From contig CACVBU010000681.1 of assembly GCA_902728285.1 (NCBI GenBank), positions 1,893,618-1,957,617 of the forward strand: DNA of 64,000 nucleotides, read 5' to 3'. A model generated the notes under the pieces. It had not been told where the DNA came from. It was given only the letters and a program-made list of their open reading frames with translations, and searched no databases. The DNA comes from Clytia hemisphaerica (lineage: Eukaryota > Cnidaria > Hydrozoa > Leptothecata > Clytiidae). Below are positions 1-11,633 of this stretch, piece by piece; position 1 is the first letter of the stretch, and every line of letters starts with the position of its first letter. Position numbers and translations under genes: made by a program.

Positions 1-1499
1 TTGACTGATTCATCCCAATTTGTGCCATCTTTCCATACATCTTGTAGTATCATCTTTGCAGTAGTGGTGAAAGGTGAAAGAAAACCCAGTGGGTCATACA
101 GTGACGAGCTAACAACGCTAAGGAATCCCCTCTTGGTTGAAGAAGCGTTCACAATGTTTGGCAGGAATGTTAGCACATGTTCTTTGGTATTCCAAGTGAT
201 GCCAAGTGCTTTAGTAGAATGATTTTGTCCATCTTCCATCTGAATATTTACTAAAGGTGATATCAATTCTTCTGGTACGTTCTTGAGTAGTTCTAGGTCG
301 TTGCTAACGAACTTTGTTTTGCGATTTCCGCCCAGCTTCATGATGTCAATAACTTCTTTGATAAGTTGTTAACCAGTTTCGATGTTTTCTGTAGATTTTA
401 ATAGGTCATCCACATAGAACGATCGTAAGATTGTTTCAATTGTGCTTGGGTCGAAGTCTTCTAAGTGATCCCTTGCACATCTTTATAGAGCATAATTGGC
501 ACATGTTGGTGAGCATGTGGCACCCATAATATGAACCAACATTTGATATGTGTCCGGTTGATCAGGTGAATCAATATCTTCTTTCCAAAGGAACCTCAAT
601 GATTATGTGTCCTCTTTGTTGACTTTCACTTGATTGAACATCCCTTCAATGTCTGCGGAAAATGCAAAGCGGTGTGTTCTGAATCTCATCAGTACTCCAA
701 GCATATTGTTAAGCAGGTCTGGTCCAGTGTATAGAGCATCGTTCAATCTTATTCCTTGAAACTTTGCAGCTGCATCAAACACAAGACGAATTTTTCCTGG
801 TTTGTTTGGGTTGAAGATGCCATAATGTGGTAGGTACCAAGTTCTTGGGTGTTCGGCAGCTGCCTCTTCTGACATCATCTTTCTTGCATAACCAATCTCA
901 ACATATTTAGTCATACTTTGGTCGTAAAGCTTTCAAAGGTTTGGTTCTCTTCTCAGCTTGTTTTGAAGTTGGTGGAATATTTTCTCGGTCACAGTACGGT
1001 TGTTTGAAAGTGTTACTCCTTTCTTCCATTGGTATTGGTACTTGATACTTTCCATCAGCGAGAACAGTTTCTGATTCTAGCCTTTCGTGGCACAGTTTAT
1101 CCTCTATTGATAGGGCTTCGTCACGGTCTGATGGGTTTGGAATAAAGTCTTGATCCCATATTCTTTGTACACAGTGATGGAGATCAGCTTCTGGTTTGAT
1201 AACAATTCTGTTCATTGATACCATCTCTGGTTGTCCACTGGCACCGAATAAAGTCCATCCAAAGATTATTTTAATAGCCAGTGGTTCGGAATTTTCTCCT
1301 TCCTTGACTTCCAAGGGTATGTGGACGGATGGAACGTTTGATCCTATGAGAATTCCAATTTCTTCATAAAGAGCAATGTGTAGTTATGCCTTTCTCCTCC
1401 TTAATCTTTTTCATCATTGTTGAAGGATATTGCTGCTTTGGCATATGGAAGCTTGATTTTGGCACAATATAGCAGTGGTCAATGTTGACGCCAATTCCA
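1..1499 (-). pseudogene. pol (linker and reverse transcriptase) of BEL/Pao element, partial
   Basis: At 1314-907 the frame contains FGWTLFGASGQ, the conserved block between protease and RT in BEL/Pao pol. RT proper follows at 914-603, with RLVFDAAAKFQG and GPDLLNNMLGVLMRFR, the usual RT fingers/palm wording of this superfamily. The catalytic YVDD box is encoded at 416-405. A stop after KEDT near 600, another near 508 and a TAA near 370 interrupt the frame, and the 914/907 overlap is a frame change. Coding similarity continues to base 1, so the remaining pol is outside the window. Confidence 0.85.
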
Positions 1500-3300
1500 T
1501 CATCTGTTTTCGATACGCATTGACGTTTCTTTGACTTTAGTTTTTGTTCCAATGTCATTGATTGTTGTTATGGTGATCTTCTTGTCTTTTTTCTTCAGTT
1601 TGAGTTTCTTGGCAACGTCATCTCTGACTGTGCTTTGACTACCTGTGTCCAAAAGTACGCAGGTAGTGATAGACGAAGAATCCAGTCCTTGAAGCTTTAC
1701 CGGAACGACAGACGGATACACTGTACCAGATGGTTCAACAACTTGAGTGTTTCCTGAGAACGATTCTTTTACATGTTCAGTGAAGTATTCATGTAGCCTG
1801 GTATGATGACGTTCATCGCAGCCAGCATTGAAACAATTGTTCTTTGATTTGCATTTTGAAGTAAAATGATCCTTCTTCAAGCAGTTGTAGCAAAGATTCA
1901 ATTTCTTTGCCATTTCAAAGCGTTCTGGTTGAATTTGATACTCATCCTTGCATAAGTAGCATTTGTTGCTTGACTTGTTGTCTTTGGATTTTGTTTTTGT
2001 TCCTTGCTGCCCTGTTCCTTTTCCATCCCCAATTTTGCCAGACCAATTTGATCGATGGCCATTGTCTTGTGATTGATTTTGCTTCCCCTGTCCTTGTCCA
2101 TTTCTTGAATCTCTTTGACCTTTATGGTCCCTGTGATCCTTTCTATCATCATTCTTTCTTGGTAGATAAGAGTCTTTGGATGCAAGAATCCTTTCTTGAA
2201 GCCAGGCTTCCAAGTGGGTGAGATTTGATTCACAGGATCTTCTCGGGGTAAGACAATAATGTAGCGTCACCAAGCGTCACCGGTAATTAATGTGTAGTAG
2301 AACTCAGTGAGCGAAGTTTCATCTCTGTTGCCAATCGGTTTGTAGTTGAAAATCTTTCTGATGACGGACTCTGCAATTCTTGATCGTTGACCAAACATGT
2401 ACTTTATTCTTCTGAGTGCGAGGACGTAGCCTTCATGGTCATTTCTGAAGCCTTGGATCGACCTCTTGACTTCCCCTCGTACAGCTTGATGTAGATAAAT
2501 GCATTTCTGAAGCGTGGTCAAATATCCTTGGTTGTGGACAAGATCTCTAAAACTGGTTACGAATTCTACGTAGCTTGATGGAGTGCCATCAAACCATGGT
2601 ATTCTGATCCTTGGCAGACCTTGCTGTACGAACCATGTGGCAAGTTGATACGGTGGTTTGTTGACGTCGAGCTCATCTATCCATGAATTGACATTGTTAG
2701 AGTTGATTGGTATAGATGAGTGATCTATAATTGTTTGATTCTTCGGTACTATATCCTTTGCTGCATGTTCTTTTGGGGTGCTGATAATCTGGAATGGTGA
2801 TGGAGTGATGGATCCACTCTACTACGTTGTGGTTGAACATACGTTGATTTGTCGAATGCATTGGAAAATGTTGTGCAAGTAGGAGCTATGGTAGTCACGA
2901 ATGGATTAACTATAGTTGTCAGTGGCAATGTTGGATTGGATTGAAATCCTGGTGCAGATACGTTTAGTGTTCTTGCTGGTTGTGTTGTGATTGGAGTCAA
3001 ATTTTCAAGCTCCTTGGTGATTTCCTTTTGTGCTTTGTCCATTCGGAGGAATTTCCCAAGTAGTCAATCTGAGTCAATCATAGAGTCGTACAATGAGCGA
3101 ATTCTGGTACGACTGCCATTCATCTTCATGATTTCCTCGCTCAAGTTGATTCGTTTGGTTATTGAGCCTTTCTTTCCTCCTCGTTTTCTGCGAAGTCTGG
3201 CTATCTTCAGATCCACAGAAATCTGGTCTCCAGCTTCACTAGTGACAGACATCGTTTGGTTTGGTGGTTGAATGTGAGCAGTTGATTTTGTCAGCGACAA
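1500..3300 (-). pseudogene. gag and protease region of BEL/Pao element
   Basis: The N-terminal part (about 3252 down to 2750) is basic, then rich in Pro and Thr, with an in-frame stop near 3062. The segment at 2521-2267 (GYVLALRRIKYMFGQ and following) resembles the DUF1759 capsid-like region of Pao gag. A frame change near 2270 follows. A CCHC zinc knuckle (C-x2-C-x4-H-x4-C, CYNCLKKDHFTSKC) lies at about 1892-1851, preceded by a low-complexity Gly/Gln/Lys/Asp tract and followed by a second Cys/His cluster. The protease active-site motif LLDTGSQST lies near 1640-1660. The reading frame ends at 1500. It is non-functional because of the stop and frame changes. Confidence 0.85.
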
Positions 3301-3303
3301 TGA

Positions 3304-4515
3304 ATTGACAGCTCAAAGTTGAAAGTGTGAATAGAGCCTAACCAATAAGCATGTTGACTTGACAGCTAGAGTCAAAGCGGTTGTACCGACGTGCAAGCAG
3401 CGGTCTGCACCAAGGTAACGTAAGCTTGACTCAAATTGAAAACACCAGATTGTTTCCAGTTGTTGACTTGACAGCTTGAAGTTGAAAGTGTAAATGGAGC
3501 TTAACCAACAAGCTCTCTGTTGATGTGTTGACTTGACAGCTAGAGTCAAAGCAGTTGCACCGACGTGCAAGCAGCGGTCTGTACCAAGGTAACGTAAGCT
3601 TGACTCGAACTGAAAACACCAGATTGTTTCCAGTTGTTGACTTGACAGCTCAAAGTTGAAAGTGTGAATAAAGCCTAACCAACAAGCGCTCTGGTTGACG
3701 TGTTGACTTGACAGCTAGAGTCAAAGCGGTTGTACCAACGTGCAAGCATCGGTCTGCACCAAGGTAACTAAAAAACTGAAAACACCAGATTGTTTCCAGT
3801 TGTTGACTTGACAGCTCGAAGTTGAAAGTGTGAACAGAGCCTTACCAACAAAGCTCAGTTGAGGTTGATGATGGATAAACAGCGTCGAAGCAGTTGAGTT
3901 GAGCACTTCACAAAACAAAGTTAAAGTGTGAACTGAGCCTTACTAATGAAGCTCAGTTGAGGTTGACGACGTGACGTTGATAGACAGCGTCAAAGCAGTT
4001 GAGTTGACGACGTGACTTTTGATAGAAGCGTCAAAGCAGTTGAGTTGACGACGTGACGTTTGACAGACAGCGTCGAAGCAGTTGAGTTGACGACGTGACG
4101 TTTGACGGACAGTGTCAAAGCAGTTGAGTTGAACACTTCACAAAACAAAGTAAAAGTGTGAAAAAAGCCTTACCAACGAAGCTCGTTGAGGTTGACAATG
4201 TGACGTTTGATAGACAGCGTCGAATCAGTTGAGTTGATGAGGTGACGTTTGACAGACAGCGTCAAAGCAGTTGAGTTGAGCACTTCCCAAAACAAAGTTA
4301 AAGTGTGAACTGAGCCTTACTAATGAAGCTCAGTTGAGGTTGACAACGTGAAGTTTGATAGACAGCATCGAAGCAGTCGAGTTCACGACATGACGTGTGA
4401 AAGACAGCGACAAAGCAGATGTGAGTTTTTGCAGTTAGAGTCGAAGCTGTTGTACCGACGTGCAAGCAGCGGTCTGTACCAAGGTAGCGTGGCTTGACTC
4501 AAACTGAAAACACAA
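3304..4515. repeat. Satellite-like tandem array abutting the Pao gag
   Basis: Three full units of about 170 bp (from about 3304, 3464 and 3636) and a truncated fourth share TTGACTTGACAGCT, CGACGTGCAAGCAGCGGTCTG and ACACCAGATTGTTTCCAG. From about 3850 to 4430 the array changes to short units of about 43 bp built on TTGACGACGTGACGTTTGA and GACAGCGTCAAAGCAG, with blocks containing CACTTCACAAAACAAAG. A final fragment of the long unit returns at 4430-4515. The array lies exactly where the 5' UTR or LTR of the Pao copy should be, so it may be an expanded leader. Short frames inside it are repeat artefacts. Confidence 0.9.
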
Positions 4516-4523
4516 AGGTTTGA

Positions 4524-4605
4524 GATCTGCTGCCTTCAACTCCAAACTCCAGTTAAGTTGGCGCAGCTCTGGCGTAACATTTCCCTCCTTTCCAGACTGG
4601 CTTGT
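4524..4605. repeat. Dispersed repeat, copy 1 (second copy at 6020-6102)
   Basis: This block contains AGATCTGCTGCCTTCAACT, CAGTTAAGTTGGCGCAGCTC and TTTCCAGACTGG. It recurs in the same orientation about 1.5 kb to the right at 6020-6102 with a few substitutions. The two copies bracket the LINE remnant and the palindrome, so the pair could be arms of a larger duplicated or LTR-like structure. No function is evident. Confidence 0.75.
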
Positions 4606-4795
4606 TCCTTGTAAAATAGCTTTGTTACAGCCTGGTTACGGCTAAGAGGAGAAAAATAAGGCTACATTATTATGAAAAATGCCAAAAATCAACTATCCTA
4701 CCATATCTTAAAGGGTAGGTGAGTATTGAATGAACTTTTGAGCAAGATATTTTATTGAAAAAATACTGTCTAAACCAAAAAATATATATACTGTC

Positions 4796-5530
4796 AAGTT
4801 CAAGTTTCAAGTTTATTTTTGTTTTACGAGGTTATGTACATTTAAAAATTCCTAACACGAAATAACCCTAAGGGTTTACAAGGTCGGTTGGAAATAAAAA
4901 CTATAATGATATATATAATGTTAAAAATCTAAGAAATAAAAACTATAAGAAGAGAAAAATAGAAATGAGTAGAAATGGAGGAAAGAATAGATATATACAT
5001 AATTATTTTATTAGTTGCTTTGGCAGCAGCAAGGAATTTATTTTTGGATGATGGAAGTGGTGGAAATAGCAGATTTAGCTGACAAGTTTTAACTTAAGTT
5101 TGGAAAAGAAAGTGGAATGGCTTGTCAAAGTGCTAAAAGGTAAACAGTTTTGGTTCCAGCATTGAGGACCGTAGAAACGAATAGACCTTTTTTCAAAGAG
5201 GGCACCCTGTTGAATAATTATGTAGTCCAGCAGAAAGACAATGATAAAACCGTGGATAATTATTACAATATGCATGATACAGTAATTATGCACGGCTCTA
5301 TCATTGTTTTTATGGCTGGACTACATAATTATTCAACAGGACGCCCTCTTTGAAAAAAGGTCTATAGGAGACTTTGCTTGATCATAGTGTAAGGTGAACA
5401 ATGCATTTTTTTGGATTCTAGTACCTGTTTGATGTTTAGGGTCAATGAAAAGGTCGTTTAAGATTTTAGGAGCTGTTTTATGTTTTATCCTAAAGGTTAT
5501 ATACAACATTCAAGTTTATAGATGGATTCT
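4796..5530 (-). pseudogene. 3' end of a CR1/L2-like non-LTR retrotransposon, 5'-truncated
   Basis: Read on the minus strand, the frame upstream and downstream of an inserted element gives the usual C-terminal wording of CR1/L2-type reverse transcriptases: a PKHQTGTRIQKNALF block, then IRFYGPQCWN, a Leu-rich stretch, FSKLKLK and a stop near 5078. The 3' UTR runs to about 4796 and ends in AAACTTGAAACTTGAACTTGA, a tail type common in these LINEs. Only the last tenth or so of the ORF is present. A 179-bp element at 5184-5362 splits the coding sequence. Confidence 0.75.
5184..5362. mobile_element. Fold-back MITE, family 1 copy A (TA duplication), inside LINE ORF
   Basis: Termini are inverted: GACCTTTTTTCAAAGAGG at the left and its complement at the right. 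The arms extend through ACCCTGTTGAATAATTATG and TAGTCCAGC. The 179-bp element is flanked by TA on both sides (5182-5183 and 5363-5364), as for Tc1/mariner-type insertion. No coding capacity. The flanking LINE sequence reads in one frame across the insertion point when the element and one TA are disregarded. Confidence 0.9.
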
Positions 5531-5579
5531 ACATCTAGAGGAGTAAAAGGGTTCTGTTTATTTCTGTTTATTTCTGTTT

Positions 5580-5833
5580 ATTTTTCCTGGGATAACCGGC
5601 ATGGTATGAGATTGGATGGAAAGGGTTTGTTTTCTAAAACTAAATATTATAATATTCCTATTTCCACACTACTGTAAGATTCCTTTGCAAAAAGACAGGA
5701 AAAAGACCAGGACTCCGGGTAATTGAAAGAAAGTTAGGAAGTTTTGTGAGTAAACACACCTCCACACCTTTAGTTTTAGAAAACAAACCCTTTCCATCCA
5801 ATCTCATACCATGCCGGTTATCCCAGGAAAAAT
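5580..5833. repeat. Long perfect palindrome (65-bp arms)
   Basis: Bases 5580-5644 are the exact reverse complement of 5769-5833 with a 124-bp spacer. The arms run from ATTTTTCCTGGGATAACC to TTTTCTAAAACTAAA. No clear target-site duplication is visible; TTTCTGTTTA is repeated three times just to the left. Perfect identity of the arms points to a recent event or ongoing gene conversion. It is probably a small fold-back element. Confidence 0.9.
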
Positions 5834-6735
5834 TGTGGAAAGATTCAGGAAAAGTGGCAAGAATCTTACTGCAGAAATTTGTAAATATTTGTAAATATGA
5901 ATGACCACTTTCATGAGCTAAATTTTGGTAAAATTTTCAACTTTCCCTCCTTAAAGAGAAGATATCGGCAGTCATCAGCACGATGGAGCCCAGTCTGGAA
6001 ATTGCAGCTCGTGCTTTTTTGAGATCTGCTACCTTCAACTTTTTCCAGTTAAGTTGGCGCAGCTCCGGTGTAACATCTCCCTCCGCTCCTTTCCAGACTG
6101 GGATGGAGCACACATCATTAAGTTACTCACTTTGGGCGTTGTGGATATAAGTAGAAACAGACAGACTGACAGAAATTTAATAAATAATGGAATAATGGAA
6201 ATTTCATGTTAAGAAATAGAAATTTATTTGAAATGGATCTTACCTAAAAAGTTACGGTACAAGTAAATTCAAGAGTATATAAGTTGTTTTCTAACATTTT
6301 GAACACATGTCTGTTGGGATCCTGTCTGATGTCTGTTGCGCTTTTCCGACTACCATTTTTAAATTAGAAAACTTCAGTTCGTGGAAAAGACTGGGTTCAA
6401 TAGCAAATCGAAAAACGAAAGTGAAAGTTAATTAGAATCAGAAATATCACGTTCTCATCGTCACAAATTATATAAAAATGTGTTTAAATTTTACCAAAAT
6501 GTCAAAAGGAGATAAAGTGAGAGGAGGTGACACTGCTATAAGGTAAGGGTGTAAAATTTTGAAAATCTGACCCCATCTGATCATTTTGTTGCCTTAAAAT
6601 GGACAAAACGACTGAAAACGTTTTTCAAGAAAATGCACCGTCGTACAAGGTTGCACGTTTACGGTGTGACAGGATTGGCCCTTTTTTTAGTATCACGGGA
6701 TTTGAAGAAAAAAAAGACCGGAAAACGGTATTTTA
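5834..6735. other. Non-coding; inverted repeat and copy 2 of dispersed repeat
   Basis: Holds the second copy (6020-6102) of the repeat at 4524-4605. This copy is enclosed by inverted segments GGAGCCCAGTCTGGAAA (about 5985) and TTTCCAGACTGGGATGGAGC (about 6090). Nothing else was recognised; no convincing exon. Confidence 0.6.
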
Positions 6736-6737
6736 AA

Positions 6738-7135
6738 GCGATGATATCATAATTGAAGGAACCTTCTGACTAAGCCTGTATATCTTAAAGAAATATTGAA
6801 AAGATGTTGATCTTTTGATAATATTGAAATGAATTGAATTTAAAACTGCAGGACTGCGTCCAAGGTCGGGGTTGAACTCACACTCAAATAGCGATGATAT
6901 CATAATTTAAGGAAGGAATCTTCAGACTGAGTCTGCACGTATTGTACAAAACTTCAAAAGAGCTTCATTTCTTTATAATATTGAAATGAATTGAATTTAA
7001 AACTGCAGGACTGCGTCCAAGGTCGGGGTTGAGCTCACAATCGAGAGTGATAACTTCATAATAAAATAAAGTAAACTTCAAACTAAGCCTGCAGATCTTG
7101 AAGATAACTTCAAAAGATATTGATTTCTAGGTAAA
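6738..7135. repeat. Tandem repeat, 153-bp unit, about 2.6 copies
   Basis: Units start at 6738, 6891 and about 7044. Each begins GCGATGATATCATAATT (more diverged in the third) and contains GACTAAGCCTG and, at the end, GGACTGCGTCCAAGGTCGGG. The spacing is exactly 153 bp. Non-coding. Confidence 0.9.
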
Positions 7136-7205
7136 AAAATCAAAATGTTAAAAACATAACTAAAAGTTTCTTGCACTTGCGTACAATCATCAGATGTGAC
7201 TAAAA

Positions 7206-7562
7206 CCCGGGGGGGGGGGGGGGTACTTGGGCAAAAATGGATGATGGGTATGTGTGGACGGTAAGGGTCGGTTTTTTCACCTTTCAAAGTCTCTCTAAGG
7301 GTCGGAAAAATCAGAAAGTTTTCAATCAGTCTCTCTAAAGGTCGAAAAATTCAGGATTTTTAGCAAATTGTTTGGTTTCCAGAGAAAAAATTGTAATAAA
7401 GTTTCTCTAAGGGTTTTGACTTTTTTCAAAAATCGAAAAAAAAATTTCAAAAAGTCTCTCTAAGGGTCACCTTTTCAGCAAAAATCAGTCTCTCTAAGGG
7501 TCGGTTTTCGGACGGACCCGCACATACCCCTCATTCGCCAACCCTAGTACCCCCCCCGGGGG
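7206..7562. mobile_element. G-run-capped element A (357 bp)
   Basis: Starts CCCGGGGG with a run of 16 G and ends with a C run and CCCGGGGG; the ends are inverted through GGGGTACT and AGTACCCC. It is flanked by direct repeats CTAAAA (7200-7205 and 7563-7568). The interior holds five copies of a GTCTCTCTAAGGGTCG motif. No protein is encoded. Superfamily unassigned. Confidence 0.85.
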
Positions 7563-8755
7563 CTAAAAACAGTGTTGAAAAGAAATTTATGTACAAGAAA
7601 AAATTCTGGTTCATTAAAAAGTGATAAAACATGTGATGGAGGATTATTAAAAAATCGTTAAAAGATAAAAAAGACAAAGGTAGTAAAGCTGTAGAATTTT
7701 CAAGGGTCTGGTGGGACCTCTTTGAAGTTTTTTTAATAAATACTTGGTCACATGGAGACACGTAGAAATTAATTCGGATCGTTTATTTAAAAGTTATCCT
7801 TTGATGAAATAATAGCGAGTTTATGTATTTGCACTTTTGAGGACGGTAAAAATGCTGATTTACCGTCGTCCCCAGCTGGTTAGGATCTAGCCAAATTAGA
7901 ACCTTACCGTCTCCGTCGCTGAAAAACACACATACATAAACTCGGTAATGTGGAATTTTTCCGTAAGGCATAGATCACATGATTTGCTGCCATTTTTGTA
8001 AGGTTGGGCGTGGTCGATATAACTTTCCATTTCAGAATTGGTTCGATGTTCTTATTCTGTTTGTGTTCGTGACGGAAAGTGTTAAAAACAACATAAGTTG
8101 TTTAGTTACAAACTCGTGAAATTTGGATTTCCTGTTAGCCAATGATTTTTCTGCTGCATTTATCCTTCACGATTAAAAACTTTTAATCATCAAGAGGGTC
8201 TGTAAAACATTTAGTAAAGTTATAAGAAGTTTTTTCTGTAAGATTATAAATAGCACTTTTTCATTTGAAATACCGCTCTACACCACACGATGCCTCACTT
8301 TCTAACTGATATTTTCAGATAGCGGTATATCTAGTTATTGAAAAAAATTCAAGTCAATGGAAACAATATTTGTCAAAATATTTACATCCGAAATTTTTAA
8401 AGAGGAATCATGAAAGCTTCTCAAATTCATAACACACGCTGATAAAATTAGATTTCATTTACAAAAAAGCTTTTGGGGTATCTTCTGCAAATATTATTTT
8501 GATGAAAAGCGGGAACATCATAGCAAAATATGTGCATGAATGAATATGTACTGCATGAATACTTTGTCTGCTTCATTTTTCTTATAAAAACAGAACACTC
8601 AAGGGGACACAGATGGATTTCTATTATGAACAGTTTACAATAAAAAAGACAAAGAAGCAAGCCGCTAAGGAATTTCGTCCTCCATCCAGCTCCGCTATTA
8701 CCATGGAGGTATAAAGAATAACAGGAGTTGAATGTGTCGGTAATTGGTCATTAAA

Positions 8756-9094
8756 GGGGGGGGTTTCAGGGGGTACCCGATTCCGTAATTCCGCCAATTT
8801 TTTCTCCAATTTCCGTCACACCGTCTTAAATTGAACCAAAATTCCGTCACCGAAAATTCCTTTGAAATTCAATATTTTTGTCGAAAATTCCGCAAATTTT
8901 GAAAATCTTTTACTAATTCCGAAATTCCGCCAATTTTTTTGCTAAATACCGTTTTTCCGCACTAAAATTGTCTAATTTTCCGTCTCCGTCAGAGAACCCA
9001 ATTTCCGTAATTCCGTCTAAATTTTCGCCAAATTCCGCCACTCCGTCCGAAAAAAGGGCCGATTCCGCTCCTCCGCCAACCATGAAACCCCCCC
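8756..9094. mobile_element. G-run-capped element B (339 bp)
   Basis: Begins with a run of 8 G and ends with a run of C, flanked by CATTAAA at 8749-8755 and 9095-9101 (8 bp if the following G is counted). The interior is dominated by a reiterated AATTCCG / TTCCGTC motif, about 20 occurrences. No coding capacity. It resembles elements C and D in design, but its motif is distinct. Confidence 0.85.
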
Positions 9095-9101
9095 CATTAA
9101 A

Positions 9102-11578
9102 GTCTTTTGAATTTTTTTATAAAATGTATCAAAAGAAATTCTAAGCTCACCCGATGAAATTAGTAGAACTCAAGTTTGCTCTGAATATTCTAATTATCAG
9201 TATTGAAGATTCTAGCCATTTAATAAACGAAAATTAGATAAAACTTCGTCGACGAAACAAATTTATGTTCGTTCCATTTCGTTATCCGTTCAATGTTGTT
9301 TTGAAAAGATATTTTCTCAAGCCAGAAAATGAAAAGTTCTTTATAAGCACACACGATTTCAAACTCGATTTGTAGACATAAAGTCGCTGGAGAATTTTGG
9401 AGGAAATTATCAAGCAATAGAGTTCACCTTAAAGAAAACATTGATCGAAAAACCTTGTCATTTGATGAAGGATTGCCAAGTTTACAGACCTTTTTTTAGT
9501 CCAAATATTTTCTTACACTGATGTCAGAAACAATGAATCTCGTCTCATCTAATTTCTGAAGCTTAAATGAGCCAATAAGATTTCACCTATGGATAAAAGA
9601 GCTCATTAGAAATACACGATATATGAGATTATGAGCAGAAGTTACATCGTAACCTTTTTAATCGTAGGGCGAGCTTGGTTACAATAGCATGCTTCTCCTG
9701 TTTCTTTATACCACCACTAGCCGTCCCGGCGTCGTCCGAGACGACTTCTTACTCCTTTTAATACGCTCGCTTCGCTCGCTTTTCTATTTTTCAGAAACTT
9801 GTAGGGATTTGTATACAAATGTACTTATTTTGCGAGAAGAAATGTTCTTAAATTTAGGCCTTTTTCGTAAAAATTGATGTTTAAAATTTTTAAGGGGACA
9901 CTAAAATTAATGCACATTAAAAAATATGGTGAAAGTATTTTTAGTTGAATTTTGATTTTTCTTCTCCTTATTAAATTGTATAAATTTGTCATAATTGCTT
10001 TTGTTGAAAACCTTCAAACAATAATGTTCTTGACTCGCTAAAAATAATGCTCATGCAAATATTGGTGAAAATTGAGTTAAAAATTTCTCGCGAGAAATCG
10101 GTCATACTTTAAACGTGCTTTTTTTAGGGTTTTTGGGAGAGGAAAGACTATTATTTTCCTCACGCAAGGATGAAGATAAAAAACAAATAGAAATTCAAAT
10201 TCAGTATTAGAGGTACTTGGCAACACCGATCACTCCAAAGACCACAGTGCTTTACGGTGGAATATAAAGAGTGCCTTTTTTCAATACCTCTTAACAGAGT
10301 CAACAATTATTTAACAATTAAACTCAATGCGTAAGTAAAAGCGTTTTCATTTTGCTATCTCAATAGAACAAAAAATAGCAAACATTGATTAAAAAATTTC
10401 ATAATTGAATTGGGAATAAGTCATCAACTTTTCTCATATTGTCAAGTCCATTAAATTGAAATGTTTTTATCAGAGTATCAAATAGAAGGGAAATGTCATC
10501 GGAGCTTTATTAATCTCAAGGGTAATCATAAATATGATGTCTTTTTGAAAACTCAAATTTTATCTTCGACGTATTCCCATGTGAATCAAAATTATTTCAT
10601 AACCGACATAAACTTTTTTTTAAAAAACTATAAATTATGCTGATAGTGCTATTGCACAGTCAGTTGTGTTTCTCCATCAAGGAGAAATGTGCTCTCTTGA
10701 ATGGAAGTGCACTTGGCGAATAGAATTGAATATACAATCAAAAAGGCGCGAAAAAAATTGCCGTGTATTTAAAAATCGCTAGCGAAAAAGCCTCTTGCGA
10801 GAATGGGAGAGTTCCGATTTAAGCGTATTATAATATAGATGCTATTACATATTCCTGCTTTAAATAAATACCTTCGAGTTATCTTTAATTTATTTGTATA
10901 GCTGGAAAGCTACTAGCAATAGCTCAATACTTTCAAATTTTAAATTATTAAAAGCATTTTCCTTATAAATTCTTACCGCAAGAAATGATTTCTGAAAAAG
11001 AGCAGTCACCAATTTTTGAATATCTTCTTTAGAATGCATTCAAAGGGAAAAAGCAGGAGATCTTGAGGATATCTTGACGGTGTTTTTACAAGTGTGATTT
11101 TTTTCGGATCGTCATTTGAATTTTGTGTTGAAGCTGAAATATCCTCCAGATTTTGCGCTCAAAATGTTCACTCTTCACTTTTCTATACTTTGATGTTTGG
11201 AAAGATAATTGAAAGTGGTAAGGGGTAAGTTTTCAGATAAAGTTGTTACAATCTAACTCTACAGGGATTTGATTTTCAAATGCTAAATTTCAGTGGGTTT
11301 CCATTTTGGATTTACTGAATTTTGCTCACCTGAACACGCAAGAAGATCACTAAAAGAGAGCTAATAATAAACTAGGCCCTTGTTTGCAGGAATGCTGGGT
11401 CCAAACAGGATTTCTTTTCCTGTGGGCAGTGAAAGGTAGTTTAACTTGACATTTTTGAAATTTACAATGGTGGTAAAGAGTATGACTATGGAATATCAAA
11501 TAAATTGAAAAAGAATCTATGTACTGTACTCATGTATTTTCCTGATCGTAACAGGTCATGTATATTTTCCTTTTTCAG
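9102..11578. other. Gene-free stretch upstream of smoothelin-like gene
   Basis: AT-rich sequence without a convincing exon or repeat family. A stretch bounded by a good acceptor (TTGTTTGCAG) and a donor (AAAGGTAG) at about 11391-11436 could be a 5'-UTR exon of the downstream gene, but this is speculative. The promoter of that gene should lie here; no core element could be singled out. Confidence 0.5.
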
Positions 11579-11633
11579 TCGCTGACAGAGATGTCTCAAC
11601 TACCGAACATCAAGAAACTGGCTGGTCGTTACG
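11579..11633 (+). CDS. Smoothelin-like exon 1 (12-nt 5' UTR, start codon at 11591)
   Basis: Acceptor TTCCTTTTTCAG ends at 11578 and donor GTGAGA starts at 11634. The 43 coding bases (MSQLPNIKKLAGRY plus one base) join in phase with the next exon, where five more sense codons precede the internal Met. That phase match supports the exon, but no second line of evidence is available here. An upstream non-coding exon or a trans-spliced leader must supply the 5' end. Confidence 0.65.

Larger units (their letters stand above)
1..3300 (-). mobile_element. BEL/Pao-type LTR retrotransposon, degenerate, cut by window start
   Basis: On the minus strand the order is gag, zinc knuckle, aspartic protease, a linker domain and reverse transcriptase, the order of BEL/Pao retrotransposons. 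The frame is broken several times: in-frame stops near 3062, 600 and 370 and frame changes near 2270-2750 and 1320-1500. RNase H, integrase and the 3' LTR would lie left of base 1. I could not identify a 5' LTR or primer-binding site; a tandem array begins directly upstream of gag at 3304. The copy is dead. The assignment rests on motif order and the characteristic RT wording, not on a search. Confidence 0.9.

Noticed and set aside
7206..7562. G/C runs as sequencing or assembly artefacts
   Set aside because: The runs sit exactly at the ends of inverted repeats with flanking duplications in several places, and one has an empty-site paralogue; exact run lengths may still be inaccurate.
11391..11436. 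Possible 46-bp exon upstream of exon 1
   Set aside because: Splice-like borders but no phase-compatible coding continuation; could be UTR only, so not called.
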